Part shown: positions 1-11,867 of the stretch, one piece after another
Layout: each line of letters starts with the position of its first letter
How positions within the stretch are numbered: the stretch's first letter is position 1
Assembly (NCBI GenBank): GCA_003280005.1
Contig: QCGH01000003.1
Location: 1-64,000 of the forward strand
Source: Pelagibacteraceae bacterium AG-365-D07
GTDB lineage: Bacteria > Pseudomonadota > Alphaproteobacteria > Pelagibacterales > Pelagibacteraceae
Direction of reading: 5' to 3'
DNA length: 64,000 nucleotides
Position numbers and translations under genes: made by a program
The notes under the pieces: generated by a model
Seen by the model: the letters and a program-made list of their open reading frames with translations, nothing else
What the model was told of the DNA's origin: nothing
Databases searched by the model: none

Positions 1-2
1 TG

Positions 3-77
3 AATATTTTATCTAATACAGATAAAGAACTAATTGCTAAATTTAAATCAGGTTTATTAGGTTATGTATTTAAATAA
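3..77 (+). CDS. C-terminal fragment of an upstream protein (start lies outside the window)
   Basis: Frame 3 is open from the window edge (NILSNTDKELIAKFKSGLLGYVFK*) and overlaps the proB start. obgE commonly precedes proB in alphaproteobacteria, but the fragment is too short to identify. Confidence 0.4.
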   Translation, partial: NILSNTDKELIAKFKSGLLGYVFK

Positions 78-1170
78 TTCTAAGCAAATAGTTATAAAGA
101 TAGGTTCTTCTCTATTAATCGATTATAAAAAAAATATAAGAAAAGAATGGTTATTAAATTTTGCAAAAGATATTAAAGAATTAATTAAAAATAAAAAAAG
201 AGTAATTATAGTTAGTTCTGGTGCTATTGCTTTAGGTTGTAAAAAACTCAATATAAGCAAAAAAAATTTAAAACTTGATAAAAGTCAAGCTGTTGCATCT
301 ATTGGTCAGATTGAACTTATGAATCTTTTCAATGAAATATTCAAGAAATCTAAGTTAAATCTTTCTCAAATTCTTTTAACACTTGAAGATACAGAAATAA
401 GAAGAAGGGCAATAAATGCAAAACGTACATTTGATAATTTATTTGATCTTGGATTTATTCCTTTGGTAAATGAAAACGATAGTATCGCTACATCTGAAAT
501 AAAATATGGTGATAATGATAGGTTGGCTTCCCGTGTCGCACAAATTTCTGGCTCAGATTGTTTAATACTATTATCTGATGTAGATGGTTTATTTGATGCA
601 AATCCAAAATTAAATAAAAAGGCAAAACTAATTAACAATGTTAAAGAAATAAATACCAACATTGAAAACTACATTTCAAAAAATATTAGTGAACACGGCA
701 CCGGCGGAATGAAAACGAAGATTGAAGCTGCAAAAATCTGTCAAATATCTGGTTGCTATATGGCTATTGCAAATGGTTTGATTGATAGACCTATAAATAA
801 CATTATTCAAAATAACAACTGCACTTGGTTTTTACCGAAGGTTTCAAAATTAGATGCTAGAAAAAAATGGATAATTAGTTCAATTTCACCAAAGGGAGAG
901 TTAATTATTGATGAAGGCGCTATTCAAGCTTTAAAAAGAGGCAAAAGTCTGCTCGCTGCAGGAATTAAAAGTATAAATGGAAAATTTAATAAAGGAGACC
1001 ATGTTAAAATTTTAGATAAAAATATGAATGAACATGCAAGAGGACTTAGTTCATTTAATTCTGATGAAATTGTAAGGATTAAAGGTCAACACTCTAGTAA
1101 AATAAGTGAAGTTCTTGGATATGTATCTAAGTCTGAAGTTATTCATAAAGATGATATGGTAGAAATATAA
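64..1170 (+). CDS. proB: Glutamate 5-kinase
   Basis: IVIKIGSSLL, VSSGAIALG, NENDSIAT, DGLFDANP and a C-terminal PUA-like domain; next to proA. Confidence 0.95.
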   Translation: MYLNNSKQIVIKIGSSLLIDYKKNIRKEWLLNFAKDIKELIKNKKRVIIVSSGAIALGCKKLNISKKNLKLDKSQAVASIGQIELMNLFNEIFKKSKLNLSQILLTLEDTEIRRRAINAKRTFDNLFDLGFIPLVNENDSIATSEIKYGDNDRLASRVAQISGSDCLILLSDVDGLFDANPKLNKKAKLINNVKEINTNIENYISKNISEHGTGGMKTKIEAAKICQISGCYMAIANGLIDRPINNIIQNNNCTWFLPKVSKLDARKKWIISSISPKGELIIDEGAIQALKRGKSLLAAGIKSINGKFNKGDHVKILDKNMNEHARGLSSFNSDEIVRIKGQHSSKISEVLGYVSKSEVIHKDDMVEI

Positions 1171-1171
1171 T

Positions 1172-2422
1172 ATGACATTAAATCTTCAAAAAATTACAAA
1201 AAACTCTAGAAAAGCTTTTGATACCAAAGTTGATCCATTAAAAAAAAACAAAGTATTAAAAAAATTTTCAAACTTATTAAAGAAAAATAAAAGAAAAATT
1301 ATACTGGAAAATCATAAAGATATAAAATTTGCTAAAAAAAAAAAAATTAAAGAAAATTTAATAAAAAGACTTGAGTTAGATGAAAAAAAAATTAATAATA
1401 TTATTAAATCTATAAATCAAATTATTAAAATAAAAGACCCTACTAATAGAATTCTTGAAAAGTGGAGAAGGCCGAACGGTTTAATTATCAAAAAAGTTAC
1501 AGTTCCAATTGGCGTAATAGCTGTAATTTATGAGAGTAGGCCGAATGTAACTTCAGATATTGCTAGTCTTTGTTTTAAATCAGGGAATGCTGTTATTTTA
1601 AGAGGTGGATCAGAAGCATTTAATACAAACAAAATAATTTCAAATTTATTTAGAATATCTTTAAAAAATTGTGGAGTTGATCAGAATTATGTTCAATTTA
1701 TTTACAAAAAAGATAGAAAAATAGTAGATAAATTGCTTTCTAAAATGAAAGGTTACATCGATTTAATAGTTCCAAGAGGAGGAAAATCATTAGTTAAAAA
1801 AGTAGATGAATTATCTACGGTTCCATATATAGGACATTTAGAAGGAATTTGTCATACTTTTATAGATAAAAAGGCAAAAATGAAAATGGCTATAGAGGTT
1901 TTAGAAAATGCAAAAATGAGAAATACAAGCATATGTGGAGCAACTGAAACAGTATTATTTCATGAGAATATTGCTAAAAAATTTATTAACCCTGTTTTAA
2001 AAAATTTACAAAAAAAAGGTTGTAATATTTTTGGAGACAAAACTGTAAAAAAATTATTTGCTGGCAAATCTAATTTAATAAATAATAAAAACTGGTCTAT
2101 AGAATACTTGTCAGCAAACATTTCAGCAAAAGTAGTTAAAAATTTAAATGAAGCAGTTAAACATATCAATCAATTTGGAACCATGCATACCGATGCTATC
2201 ATTACTGATGATAAAAGAGCAGCAGATTATTTTTTAAAAAATATCAAAAGTTCAATAGGAATTCATAATTCATCGACTCAATTTGCAGATGGTGGTGAAT
2301 TTGGCTTCGGAGCTGAAATCGGTATATCAACAAATAATCTACCTCCAAGAGGTCCTGTTGGATTAGGGCAGCTTGTAAGTTATAAATATGAAATTTATGG
2401 CAAAGGTCAAATAAGAAAATAA
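1172..2422 (+). CDS. proA: Gamma-glutamyl phosphate reductase
   Basis: VIYESRPNVTSDIASLCFKSGNAVILRGG, ICGATETVLFH, GAEIGISTNNLPPRGPVGL. Confidence 0.96.
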   Translation: MTLNLQKITKNSRKAFDTKVDPLKKNKVLKKFSNLLKKNKRKIILENHKDIKFAKKKKIKENLIKRLELDEKKINNIIKSINQIIKIKDPTNRILEKWRRPNGLIIKKVTVPIGVIAVIYESRPNVTSDIASLCFKSGNAVILRGGSEAFNTNKIISNLFRISLKNCGVDQNYVQFIYKKDRKIVDKLLSKMKGYIDLIVPRGGKSLVKKVDELSTVPYIGHLEGICHTFIDKKAKMKMAIEVLENAKMRNTSICGATETVLFHENIAKKFINPVLKNLQKKGCNIFGDKTVKKLFAGKSNLINNKNWSIEYLSANISAKVVKNLNEAVKHINQFGTMHTDAIITDDKRAADYFLKNIKSSIGIHNSSTQFADGGEFGFGAEIGISTNNLPPRGPVGLGQLVSYKYEIYGKGQIRK

Positions 2423-2423
2423 A

Positions 2424-2948
2424 TTGATTAGAAAAATAAAAAAAGTAGGAATTCTTGGTGGAACTTTTGATCCTTGTCATTTAGGTCATTTAAAAATATC
2501 AAAGGAAGCAAAAATAAAATTTCAACTATCAAAAATAATTTGGGCAATAACAAAGAAAAACCCATTTAAAAAAATTAGTAATGCGAAACTTACCCAAAGA
2601 ATAAAGGCCTCAAAAAAATTTACAAAAAAATATAAATTTATTAAAGTTAATTATTTTGAGAAATATACTAAATCGAACAAAACATATGATCTTCTAAACT
2701 ATTTAAAAAAGAAACTTATAAATACAGAATTATATTTAATATTAGGTGCTGACAATTTAATAACTTTTCATAAATGGAAAAAATGGAGAGATATTTCTAA
2801 AAAGTGCAATATACTTGTATTTGATAGATACCCTTATAAATCTAAAGCTTTGAAATCATTAGCTTTTAAGCAAATAGATAAAAATAAACTAAAATTTATT
2901 AGTTTTAAAAAAGTAAATATTTCATCTTCTCAATTAAGAAAAATTTGA
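2424..2948 (+). CDS. nadD: Nicotinate-nucleotide adenylyltransferase (TTG start)
   Basis: GILGGTFDPCHLGHL nucleotidyltransferase motif; ILGADNLITFHKWKKW; NISSSQLRK. Confidence 0.93.
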   Translation: MIRKIKKVGILGGTFDPCHLGHLKISKEAKIKFQLSKIIWAITKKNPFKKISNAKLTQRIKASKKFTKKYKFIKVNYFEKYTKSNKTYDLLNYLKKKLINTELYLILGADNLITFHKWKKWRDISKKCNILVFDRYPYKSKALKSLAFKQIDKNKLKFISFKKVNISSSQLRKI

Positions 2949-2965
2949 TACTGTATTTATAATTA

Positions 2966-3316
2966 ATGGATAATTCCTTAGATTTAAAAAATAAAATAAT
3001 CAAAAAGTTAGACTCCAATAAAGCCCTCGATATCGTTTCTATAGATCTAGAAGGTAAATCTTCAATTGCTGACTATATGATAATAGCTAGTGGAACATCA
3101 TCTAGGCATATTCAAGCGTTATCTGAGCAAGTTTACGAAGAATTAAAAAGTAATGGAATTTTAAATTGTAAAATTGAAGGAAAAGATTCTAAAGATTGGA
3201 AATTAGTAGATGGCATAGACTTAGTTATACATATCTTTAATCCTGAAAAAAGAAAATTTTACGAATTAGAGAAAATGTGGTCTGAACTAATTCCCAAAGA
3301 AAGATTAATGATATGA
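2966..3316 (+). CDS. rsfS: Ribosome silencing factor RsfS
   Basis: DIVSIDLEGKSSIADYMIIASGTSSRHIQAL, DSKDWKLVDGIDLVIHIFNPEKRKFYELEKMW. Confidence 0.94.
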   Translation: MDNSLDLKNKIIKKLDSNKALDIVSIDLEGKSSIADYMIIASGTSSRHIQALSEQVYEELKSNGILNCKIEGKDSKDWKLVDGIDLVIHIFNPEKRKFYELEKMWSELIPKERLMI

Positions 3317-4452
3317 AAAAAATATCATACACTTTTTTTTTTTTGATATTCATTTTATCTAATTTCAAAATATTATTAGCGAATGAAACTGATATTTACA
3401 AAAAAATTGACTTGTTCAGTGAAGTCTTAGAAAAAATAAATAAAGAATATGTAGAAGATATAAATCAAAGTGATGCTATGGATGCTGCAATTAATGGGGT
3501 GTTGCAATCATTAGATCCTTATTCCTCATACATGTCTCCTGAAATGCTTAAAGAAATGCAAACAGAAACTAAAGGTGAGTTTGGTGGATTGGGTATTGAG
3601 GTAGGTATGGAAGCAGGAGTAGTAAAAGTAATTTCTCCCATCGATGGTTCTCCTGCAGAGACAGTTGGTGTTAAAGCTGGAGACTACATTGTAAAAATCG
3701 ATGGTATACAAGTTCAAGGAAAAACCTTATCCGAAGCTGTTGATTTAATGAGAGGTCCAGTTGGTAGCGAAATTGAAATTACAGTAAGAAGAATTGGTAC
3801 TAAAAAAGCTCTAACTTTTAATATTGTTCGTGATATTATTGAAATCAAATCAGTTAAATCAAAAGTATTAGAAGACAGTATAGGATATGTAAGATTAACA
3901 TCTTTTAATGATAACAGCTCAGATCAACTTGAAGATATTGTTAAAGATTTTAAAAAAAATAAAAATATAGATAAATATATTTTAGACTTACGGAATAATC
4001 CTGGAGGATTATTAAATCAAGCAATTAGAATTACAGATTTCTTTTTAGATAATGGTGAAATAGTTTCTACAAAAAGTAAAAAAAAATCAGATAATCGAAA
4101 ATGGTTTGCAAAAAAAGGTGACTTGATTAATGGAGATACTTTAATAGTACTTATAAATTATGGGTCTGCTTCAGCATCAGAAATAGTTGCTGGCGCTTTA
4201 AAAGATCACAAAAGAGCAATCATACTTGGAGAAAGTTCTTATGGTAAAGGTTCAGTTCAATCAATAATTTCTCTAAAAAATAATGGAGCAATTAGATTGA
4301 CAGTTTCTAAGTATTATCTTCCATCTGGAGACTCAATATCTGAGGTTGGAGTTAGTCCAGATATCTTTATAGCTGAAAGTTCAGATGAATTTAGAATTGA
4401 TACTGATACTGATAATCAATTAGAGTTTGCATTAAAATTACTTAATGGATAA
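3313..4452 (+). CDS. ctpA: C-terminal processing peptidase (S41), PDZ-containing, with signal peptide
   Basis: N-terminal hydrophobic signal, PDZ GLGIEV..GSPAE, NYGSASASEIVAGALKDHKRA, GKGSVQ catalytic region. Confidence 0.93.
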   Translation: MKKISYTFFFLIFILSNFKILLANETDIYKKIDLFSEVLEKINKEYVEDINQSDAMDAAINGVLQSLDPYSSYMSPEMLKEMQTETKGEFGGLGIEVGMEAGVVKVISPIDGSPAETVGVKAGDYIVKIDGIQVQGKTLSEAVDLMRGPVGSEIEITVRRIGTKKALTFNIVRDIIEIKSVKSKVLEDSIGYVRLTSFNDNSSDQLEDIVKDFKKNKNIDKYILDLRNNPGGLLNQAIRITDFFLDNGEIVSTKSKKKSDNRKWFAKKGDLINGDTLIVLINYGSASASEIVAGALKDHKRAIILGESSYGKGSVQSIISLKNNGAIRLTVSKYYLPSGDSISEVGVSPDIFIAESSDEFRIDTDTDNQLEFALKLLNG

Positions 4453-4918
4453 AAAATTTAGTAATTTACCACTTAGAAAAGGTGTAGGAGTGGCTTTATT
4501 AAATAAAAATAATCAAATATTTGTAGCAAAACGAATTGATAATCCAGATGATTTTTGGCAAATGCCACAAGGTGGAATAGATAAAGGAGAAGATCCTTTA
4601 AAAGCTGCTTACAGAGAATTAAACGAAGAGACAAGCATAAAAACCGTAGAATTAATTCAGGAAATTGAAGATGAAATAACCTACCATCTACCAGATAACT
4701 TGTTGGGCATTATTTGGAAAGGGAAATTTAAAGGACAAACTCAAAAATGGTACATTATGAGATTTTTAGGTGAAGATAATGAAATCAATCTAAATACTAA
4801 GCACCCTGAATTCTTAGAGTGGAAATGGATTAACTATGAAAATATCACAGATAAAGTGGTTAAATTTAAGCTTCATGTATATGAAAAAATTAAAAATGAA
4901 TTAAATAAACTAATTTAG
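4445..4918 (+). CDS. rppH: RNA pyrophosphohydrolase (Nudix)
   Basis: RKGVGVALLNKNNQIFVAKR, Nudix box GGIDKGEDPLKAAYRELNEETS. Confidence 0.93.
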   Translation: MDKKFSNLPLRKGVGVALLNKNNQIFVAKRIDNPDDFWQMPQGGIDKGEDPLKAAYRELNEETSIKTVELIQEIEDEITYHLPDNLLGIIWKGKFKGQTQKWYIMRFLGEDNEINLNTKHPEFLEWKWINYENITDKVVKFKLHVYEKIKNELNKLI

Positions 4919-5307
4919 ACTTAAAGATTTTAATACTTCAACCTTTTGAGAAATAATAAATCTTTTTTGATCATCAAGTTTGTCGCTGGAAAGATCTTTC
5001 TCTGCTTCCTTAATCATATCTTGAATTTTAGATTTATCAGAGTTTTTTATATCAAAAATATTACTAGTCAGTATAGAAAGAGTATTATCTTTGAATTCCA
5101 CTATTCCATCATCTACATAAAAACTATTTTCTTCATTCCCTGAGCTAATTTTTATGATACCCGGTTTTAAAAATGAAATAATTGAAATGTGATCTTTCAA
5201 GATTCCCATTTCACCTTCAAAAGCTGGCACAACTACTTCTTTAACGTTATCTTTTTTTAAGAAAGATTTTTCCGGACTAACAATTTCTAAATTAAAATTT
5301 TCGCTCA

Positions 5308-5308
<1 letters not shown>
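4910..5308 (-). CDS. atpC: ATP synthase F1 epsilon subunit
   Basis: SPEKSFLKKDNVKEVVVPAFEGEMGILKDH; downstream of atpD. Confidence 0.93.
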
Positions 5309-7604
<2,296 letters not shown>

Positions 7605-7609
7605 ATTTT

Positions 7610-9142
7610 TTAATTAAAGTTTTTTTTAAGTTCAACAATCAATTCAGTTAGTGCTTTTTCACTATCTTCCTCTAACTTTCCAGAAGCGTTAATTGAATTA
7701 ATTATATCTTGCTTTTCTGATTTACATTTTTCGATAATTTTATTTTCAAAATTCCCTATATCTTTTTGTTCAATATCGTCTAAATAACCTCTAACACCAC
7801 AGAAAACTGAAATTACTTGTTCCGCAACTGTCATCGGTGAATATTGTCTTTGTTTTAGAAGTTCAGTTAATTTTGAACCTCTATTTAATAGTTTCTGAGT
7901 AGATGCATCTAAATCTGAACCGAACTGAGCAAATGCTGCCATCTCCCTGTATTGTGCCAGCTCAAGTTTCATTGAACCTGAAACTTTTTTCATTGCTTTA
8001 GTTTGTGCTGAAGATCCAACTCTTGACACTGATAATCCCACGTTAATTGCGGGTCTTATACCCTGGTTAAAAAGTTCAGTTTCTAAGAATATCTGGCCGT
8101 CTGTAATGGAAATCACGTTTGTTGGTATAAAAGCTGAAACGTCTCCTCCTTGAGTTTCAATTATTGGAAGTGCCGTAAGAGATCCACCACCATGTTCATC
8201 ACTTAATTTTGCGGCCCTTTCAAGTAGTCTGCTATGAAGATAAAATACATCTCCCGGATATGCTTCTCTTCCCGGGGGCCTTCTAAGCAATAATGACATT
8301 TGTCTGTATGCCACAGCTTGTTTCGAAAGATCGTCATAGATGATAAGTGCGTGCATTCCATTATCTCTAAAATATTCTCCCATAGCGCAACCTGTATATG
8401 GAGCTAAAAACTGAAGAGGAGCAGCATCTGATGCAGTTGCGGCAACAATTGTTGTGTATTCCATTGCTCCAGCTTCTTGTAAAGTTTTTTCTATTTGCCT
8501 TACTGTTGATCTTTTCTGACCTATTGCAACATATACACAATATAATTTTTGTTTTTCATCACCAGACTCATTAATTTTTTTTTGGTTAATTATTGCATCA
8601 ATTGCAACTGCTGTTTTTCCAGTTTGTCTATCTCCAATAATTAATTCTCTTTGGCCTCTTCCAATAGGAACCAAACTATCAATTGATTTCAATCCAGTTT
8701 GCATTGGTTCACTCACTGATTTCCTTGGAATAATTCCTGGTGCTTTAATTTCAACCCTGCTTCTTTTTATATCTTTATCTAAAGCTCCTTTACCATCTAT
8801 AGGATTTCCTAATCCATCAACTACTCTTCCTAATAATTCTTTTCCGACTGGAGTATCAACAATTGCTCCAGTTCTTTTTACAGTGTCTCCCTCTTTTACA
8901 GCTCTATCATCTCCAAATATTACAACACCAACATTGTCACTTTCCAAGTTTAGTGCCATTCCTTTAGATCCATCAGAAAATTCTACCATTTCTCCAGCTT
9001 GAACATTGTTCAAACCATATATTCTTGCAATACCATCGCCTACTGATAGCACTTGTCCAACCTCTGATACCTCTGCCTTGTCACCAAAGTTTTTTATTTG
9101 TTCTTTTAGTATCTTTGTAACTTCTGAAGGATTTATTTCCAT
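7610..9142 (-). CDS. atpA: ATP synthase F1 alpha subunit
   Basis: [22 protein letters not shown]-equivalent core; [25 protein letters not shown]. Confidence 0.99.
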   Translation of the reverse strand: MEINPSEVTKILKEQIKNFGDKAEVSEVGQVLSVGDGIARIYGLNNVQAGEMVEFSDGSKGMALNLESDNVGVVIFGDDRAVKEGDTVKRTGAIVDTPVGKELLGRVVDGLGNPIDGKGALDKDIKRSRVEIKAPGIIPRKSVSEPMQTGLKSIDSLVPIGRGQRELIIGDRQTGKTAVAIDAIINQKKINESGDEKQKLYCVYVAIGQKRSTVRQIEKTLQEAGAMEYTTIVAATASDAAPLQFLAPYTGCAMGEYFRDNGMHALIIYDDLSKQAVAYRQMSLLLRRPPGREAYPGDVFYLHSRLLERAAKLSDEHGGGSLTALPIIETQGGDVSAFIPTNVISITDGQIFLETELFNQGIRPAINVGLSVSRVGSSAQTKAMKKVSGSMKLELAQYREMAAFAQFGSDLDASTQKLLNRGSKLTELLKQRQYSPMTVAEQVISVFCGVRGYLDDIEQKDIGNFENKIIEKCKSEKQDIINSINASGKLEEDSEKALTELIVELKKNFN

Positions 9143-9697
9143 TTATGCCTCTATCATTTTTGTTTCTAATTGTTTTAATTTACTCTTTATAGATGTATCA
9201 ATCATAGTACTTTCAACTTTTATGATTAAACCGCCTATTAAACTTGGGTCATATTTATAGTTTAATTTTATATTTGCTCCAAAATTAGAAGCTAATTCGT
9301 CTTTAATTTTTAATATTTCTGTTTCATTTAATTCTTTAGATGATGAAAGGTCTGCTGTTATCTCACCTCTATTTTTTGAACAAGTATCGATAAAGTCTTC
9401 AATTATTTTTTCTATATAAAATAGTCGTCTTTTGGTAATTACAAAGTTTAAAAATGTTTTTAATAATTTATTTAAATTTAATTTGTCTGAAATTAAATCA
9501 AAGGCAGCTGCTTGTTGTTCAATTTTATTTGTTGGATTTTTAATAAAGTTTTTAACTTCTTCATTTTCTGAAACCAATTTAAGGATAGCTATAGCTTGTT
9601 GCTCAATCTCACTTAATGAGCCAGTTTCATTTCCAAGCTCATACAATGCCTGAGAATAACTATTTGTGCTCGCAAATGTTACTTTTTGATCAGTCAA
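9143..9697 (-). CDS. atpH: ATP synthase F1 delta subunit
   Basis: YSQALYELGNE..., SSKELNETEILKIK, DPSLIGGLIIKVESTMIDTSIKSKLKQL; first gene of the atp block. Confidence 0.94.
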   Translation of the reverse strand: MTDQKVTFASTNSYSQALYELGNETGSLSEIEQQAIAILKLVSENEEVKNFIKNPTNKIEQQAAAFDLISDKLNLNKLLKTFLNFVITKRRLFYIEKIIEDFIDTCSKNRGEITADLSSSKELNETEILKIKDELASNFGANIKLNYKYDPSLIGGLIIKVESTMIDTSIKSKLKQLETKMIEA

Positions 9698-9740
9698 TAT
9701 GTTCCTTATTTTCTTAAGAATTATTTTAAAATTGCCGATT

Positions 9741-9769
9741 AAATACCATACGAAATAATTCTGTTCAAG
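9741..9769 (-). promoter_or_regulatory. Candidate sigma70-like promoter for atpHAGDC
   Basis: Minus strand reads TTGAAC (comp. 9764-9769), 17-nt spacer, TATTTA (comp. 9741-9746), upstream of atpH. Confidence 0.45.
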
Positions 9770-9780
9770 TTACAGAATTT
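9758..9780. repeat. Perfect 8-bp inverted repeat AATTCTGT-N7-ACAGAATT upstream of atpH and downstream of priA
   Basis: Read directly: aattctgt tcaagtt acagaatt. Confidence 0.6.
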
Positions 9781-9803
9781 AAAAAAAGGCTTATTTTATA
9801 GGG

Positions 9804-11762
9804 CTAATTGAAGCTAATTGGGTCAACATCAACTATTAGTTTTATTCCACTTGTAGACTTATGGATCTTAAGAATTTCAGACAATTTTTTTTGAATATTC
9901 ATATCCTTTTTTGCTCTAATTAAAATTCTGTTTCTATAATTCCTTTTAATTTTAAATATTGGAGCCTCTACAGGCCCAAGAACCCTGCAGTTTAAATTTT
10001 TGTTTAATTTCTCTTGTAAGATGAACGATTCTTTTTTTAACTTATCCTCGTCTGGTGATGTAATTATTATACCAATAAATCTTTCGAATGGAGGTAGTGA
10101 GTAGTTTTTTCTTAAGATTAATTCTTTATCTAAAAATAGAAAAGGATCTTCATCAGTAATTTGAGAAATTATATCTGAGTTTATATTATAAGTTTGAAAA
10201 TAAACCTTAGCAGGCTTGCCAGCTCTGCCTGCTCTACCAGAAAGCTGGTGGTATAATTGTAAGTTTTTTTCAGCTGCACGTAAATCGTGTCCTTGTGATG
10301 TTAGGTCAATATCCAAAACAACAATACAATTTAAATTAGGAAAATGAAATCCTTTAGAAACCATCTGGGTTCCAATAAGAATATTAATTTTATTTTCAAT
10401 AATATCATCTAATATTTTTATTGATGATTTTTTATTCATTGTATCGCTTGAAAAAATTACCGACTTATATTCTGAAAAAATTGATTTTACTTCCTCTGAT
10501 ATTTTTTCAACTCCTGGACCAGAAAAGGCTAATTCGCATTTTTTATCATCAATACAATTTCTATCTAAACCTGTTTTATATCCACAATAATGACAGAGTA
10601 ACTGATTTTTTTTTTTATGAAAAACGAGATTTATTGAACAATTAGGACAAGAAAAAACATTAATACATTTTTTACATAATACAAAAGGAGAAAACCCTCT
10701 TCTATTTAAAAAAAATAAAACCTGATCTCCTTTATCTAAATGTGATTTTACTTTTTCAATTGTCTTTGAAGAAATCCACTTTTGTTTTACTAAATTATAT
10801 TTTTTTAAATCAATTATTTCATGATCTGGTAGATTAGCATCTTTATATCTATTAATTATTCTTGAGTATTCATATTTTTTTAATTTGATATTATTGTATG
10901 TTTCCAGAGAAGGAACTGCGCTTATAAGGTTGATGGGAACATTCTCAAACTTCGCTCTAGAAATTGCCATATCACGTGCATTATAAATAACTCCTTCATC
11001 TTGCTTGTAGGATTGATCATGTTCCTCATCTACAGTGATTAAACCTAAATTATTAAATGGTAAAAATAATGCTGATCTTGCACCTATAACAACTTTAATT
11101 TTGTTTGAAGATAATCCACTCCAAATAATTTTTTTATTTTTTTTTGTAATAGATGAGTGCCAAATAGCAGGTTTAAAACCAAAAAAATCGATAAATTTTT
11201 TTTCAAAATCATTTGTCAAACCTATCTCTGGTAATAAAATCAATGCTTGATACCCTTCTTCAATTTTTTTCTTAATTGCATTAAAGTATACAATTGTTTT
11301 ACCTGATCCCGTAGTTCCTTGAAGAACATGCGTCCTAAATTTTTTATCTTTTATTATTAAATCTTTGTATGCATAATGTTGTTCTTTACTTAATTCATAT
11401 TTGTTTGATTTAAAGTTATCATTAAATTTCAGATATTCTTTATCTTTCAAACTTTCTATAGCTTCACCGCTTAATAAATGAAGCTTTAAAGCCATACCCT
11501 TTGGCACAATATTGTATTCTGAAAACCAATTTAAAAATTTTATGGTATTTATTTTTAACCTAGGAATCTGTAAGGTTTTTTTTATTTTTTTTATTTTAAA
11601 TTTTTTTCTGTTTTTTTCTTTTTCAAATTGGTCCCAAACAACACCAATTGCTTCACTTTTTCCAAATGATACTATCACATATTGCCCAATTTTAGCCTGT
11701 TCGCTAGACTCATAGGTAAAAGGATGATCAAAAATATTAGGTAATAAAACAGGAATTTTCAT
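9804..11762 (-). CDS. priA: Primosomal protein N' (replication restart helicase)
   Basis: GTTGSGKTIVYF, DEEHDQSYKQDEG, zinc-binding Cys pairs, LIGTQMVSKGFHFPNL, LSGRAGRAGKP. Confidence 0.97.
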   Translation of the reverse strand: MKIPVLLPNIFDHPFTYESSEQAKIGQYVIVSFGKSEAIGVVWDQFEKEKNRKKFKIKKIKKTLQIPRLKINTIKFLNWFSEYNIVPKGMALKLHLLSGEAIESLKDKEYLKFNDNFKSNKYELSKEQHYAYKDLIIKDKKFRTHVLQGTTGSGKTIVYFNAIKKKIEEGYQALILLPEIGLTNDFEKKFIDFFGFKPAIWHSSITKKNKKIIWSGLSSNKIKVVIGARSALFLPFNNLGLITVDEEHDQSYKQDEGVIYNARDMAISRAKFENVPINLISAVPSLETYNNIKLKKYEYSRIINRYKDANLPDHEIIDLKKYNLVKQKWISSKTIEKVKSHLDKGDQVLFFLNRRGFSPFVLCKKCINVFSCPNCSINLVFHKKKNQLLCHYCGYKTGLDRNCIDDKKCELAFSGPGVEKISEEVKSIFSEYKSVIFSSDTMNKKSSIKILDDIIENKINILIGTQMVSKGFHFPNLNCIVVLDIDLTSQGHDLRAAEKNLQLYHQLSGRAGRAGKPAKVYFQTYNINSDIISQITDEDPFLFLDKELILRKNYSLPPFERFIGIIITSPDEDKLKKESFILQEKLNKNLNCRVLGPVEAPIFKIKRNYRNRILIRAKKDMNIQKKLSEILKIHKSTSGIKLIVDVDPISFN

Positions 11763-11867
11763 TTAATTTAGTTTAAATCATATTATATAAAATATGTATT
11801 TAAGATCGAGAATGTATTGTTCTTTATACAATCTTTTCAGAATCAAATAAATGATATAATAAGAATT

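Noticed and set aside
366-662. 98-aa minus-strand ORF inside proB
   Set aside because: Antisense to a conserved gene, with no independent evidence.
11817-11867. N-terminal 17-aa extension of the AsnB-like ORF (TTG start)
   Set aside because: Class II amidotransferases need Cys right after Met; ATG at 11868 gives MCGIV, so the extension is a track artefact.
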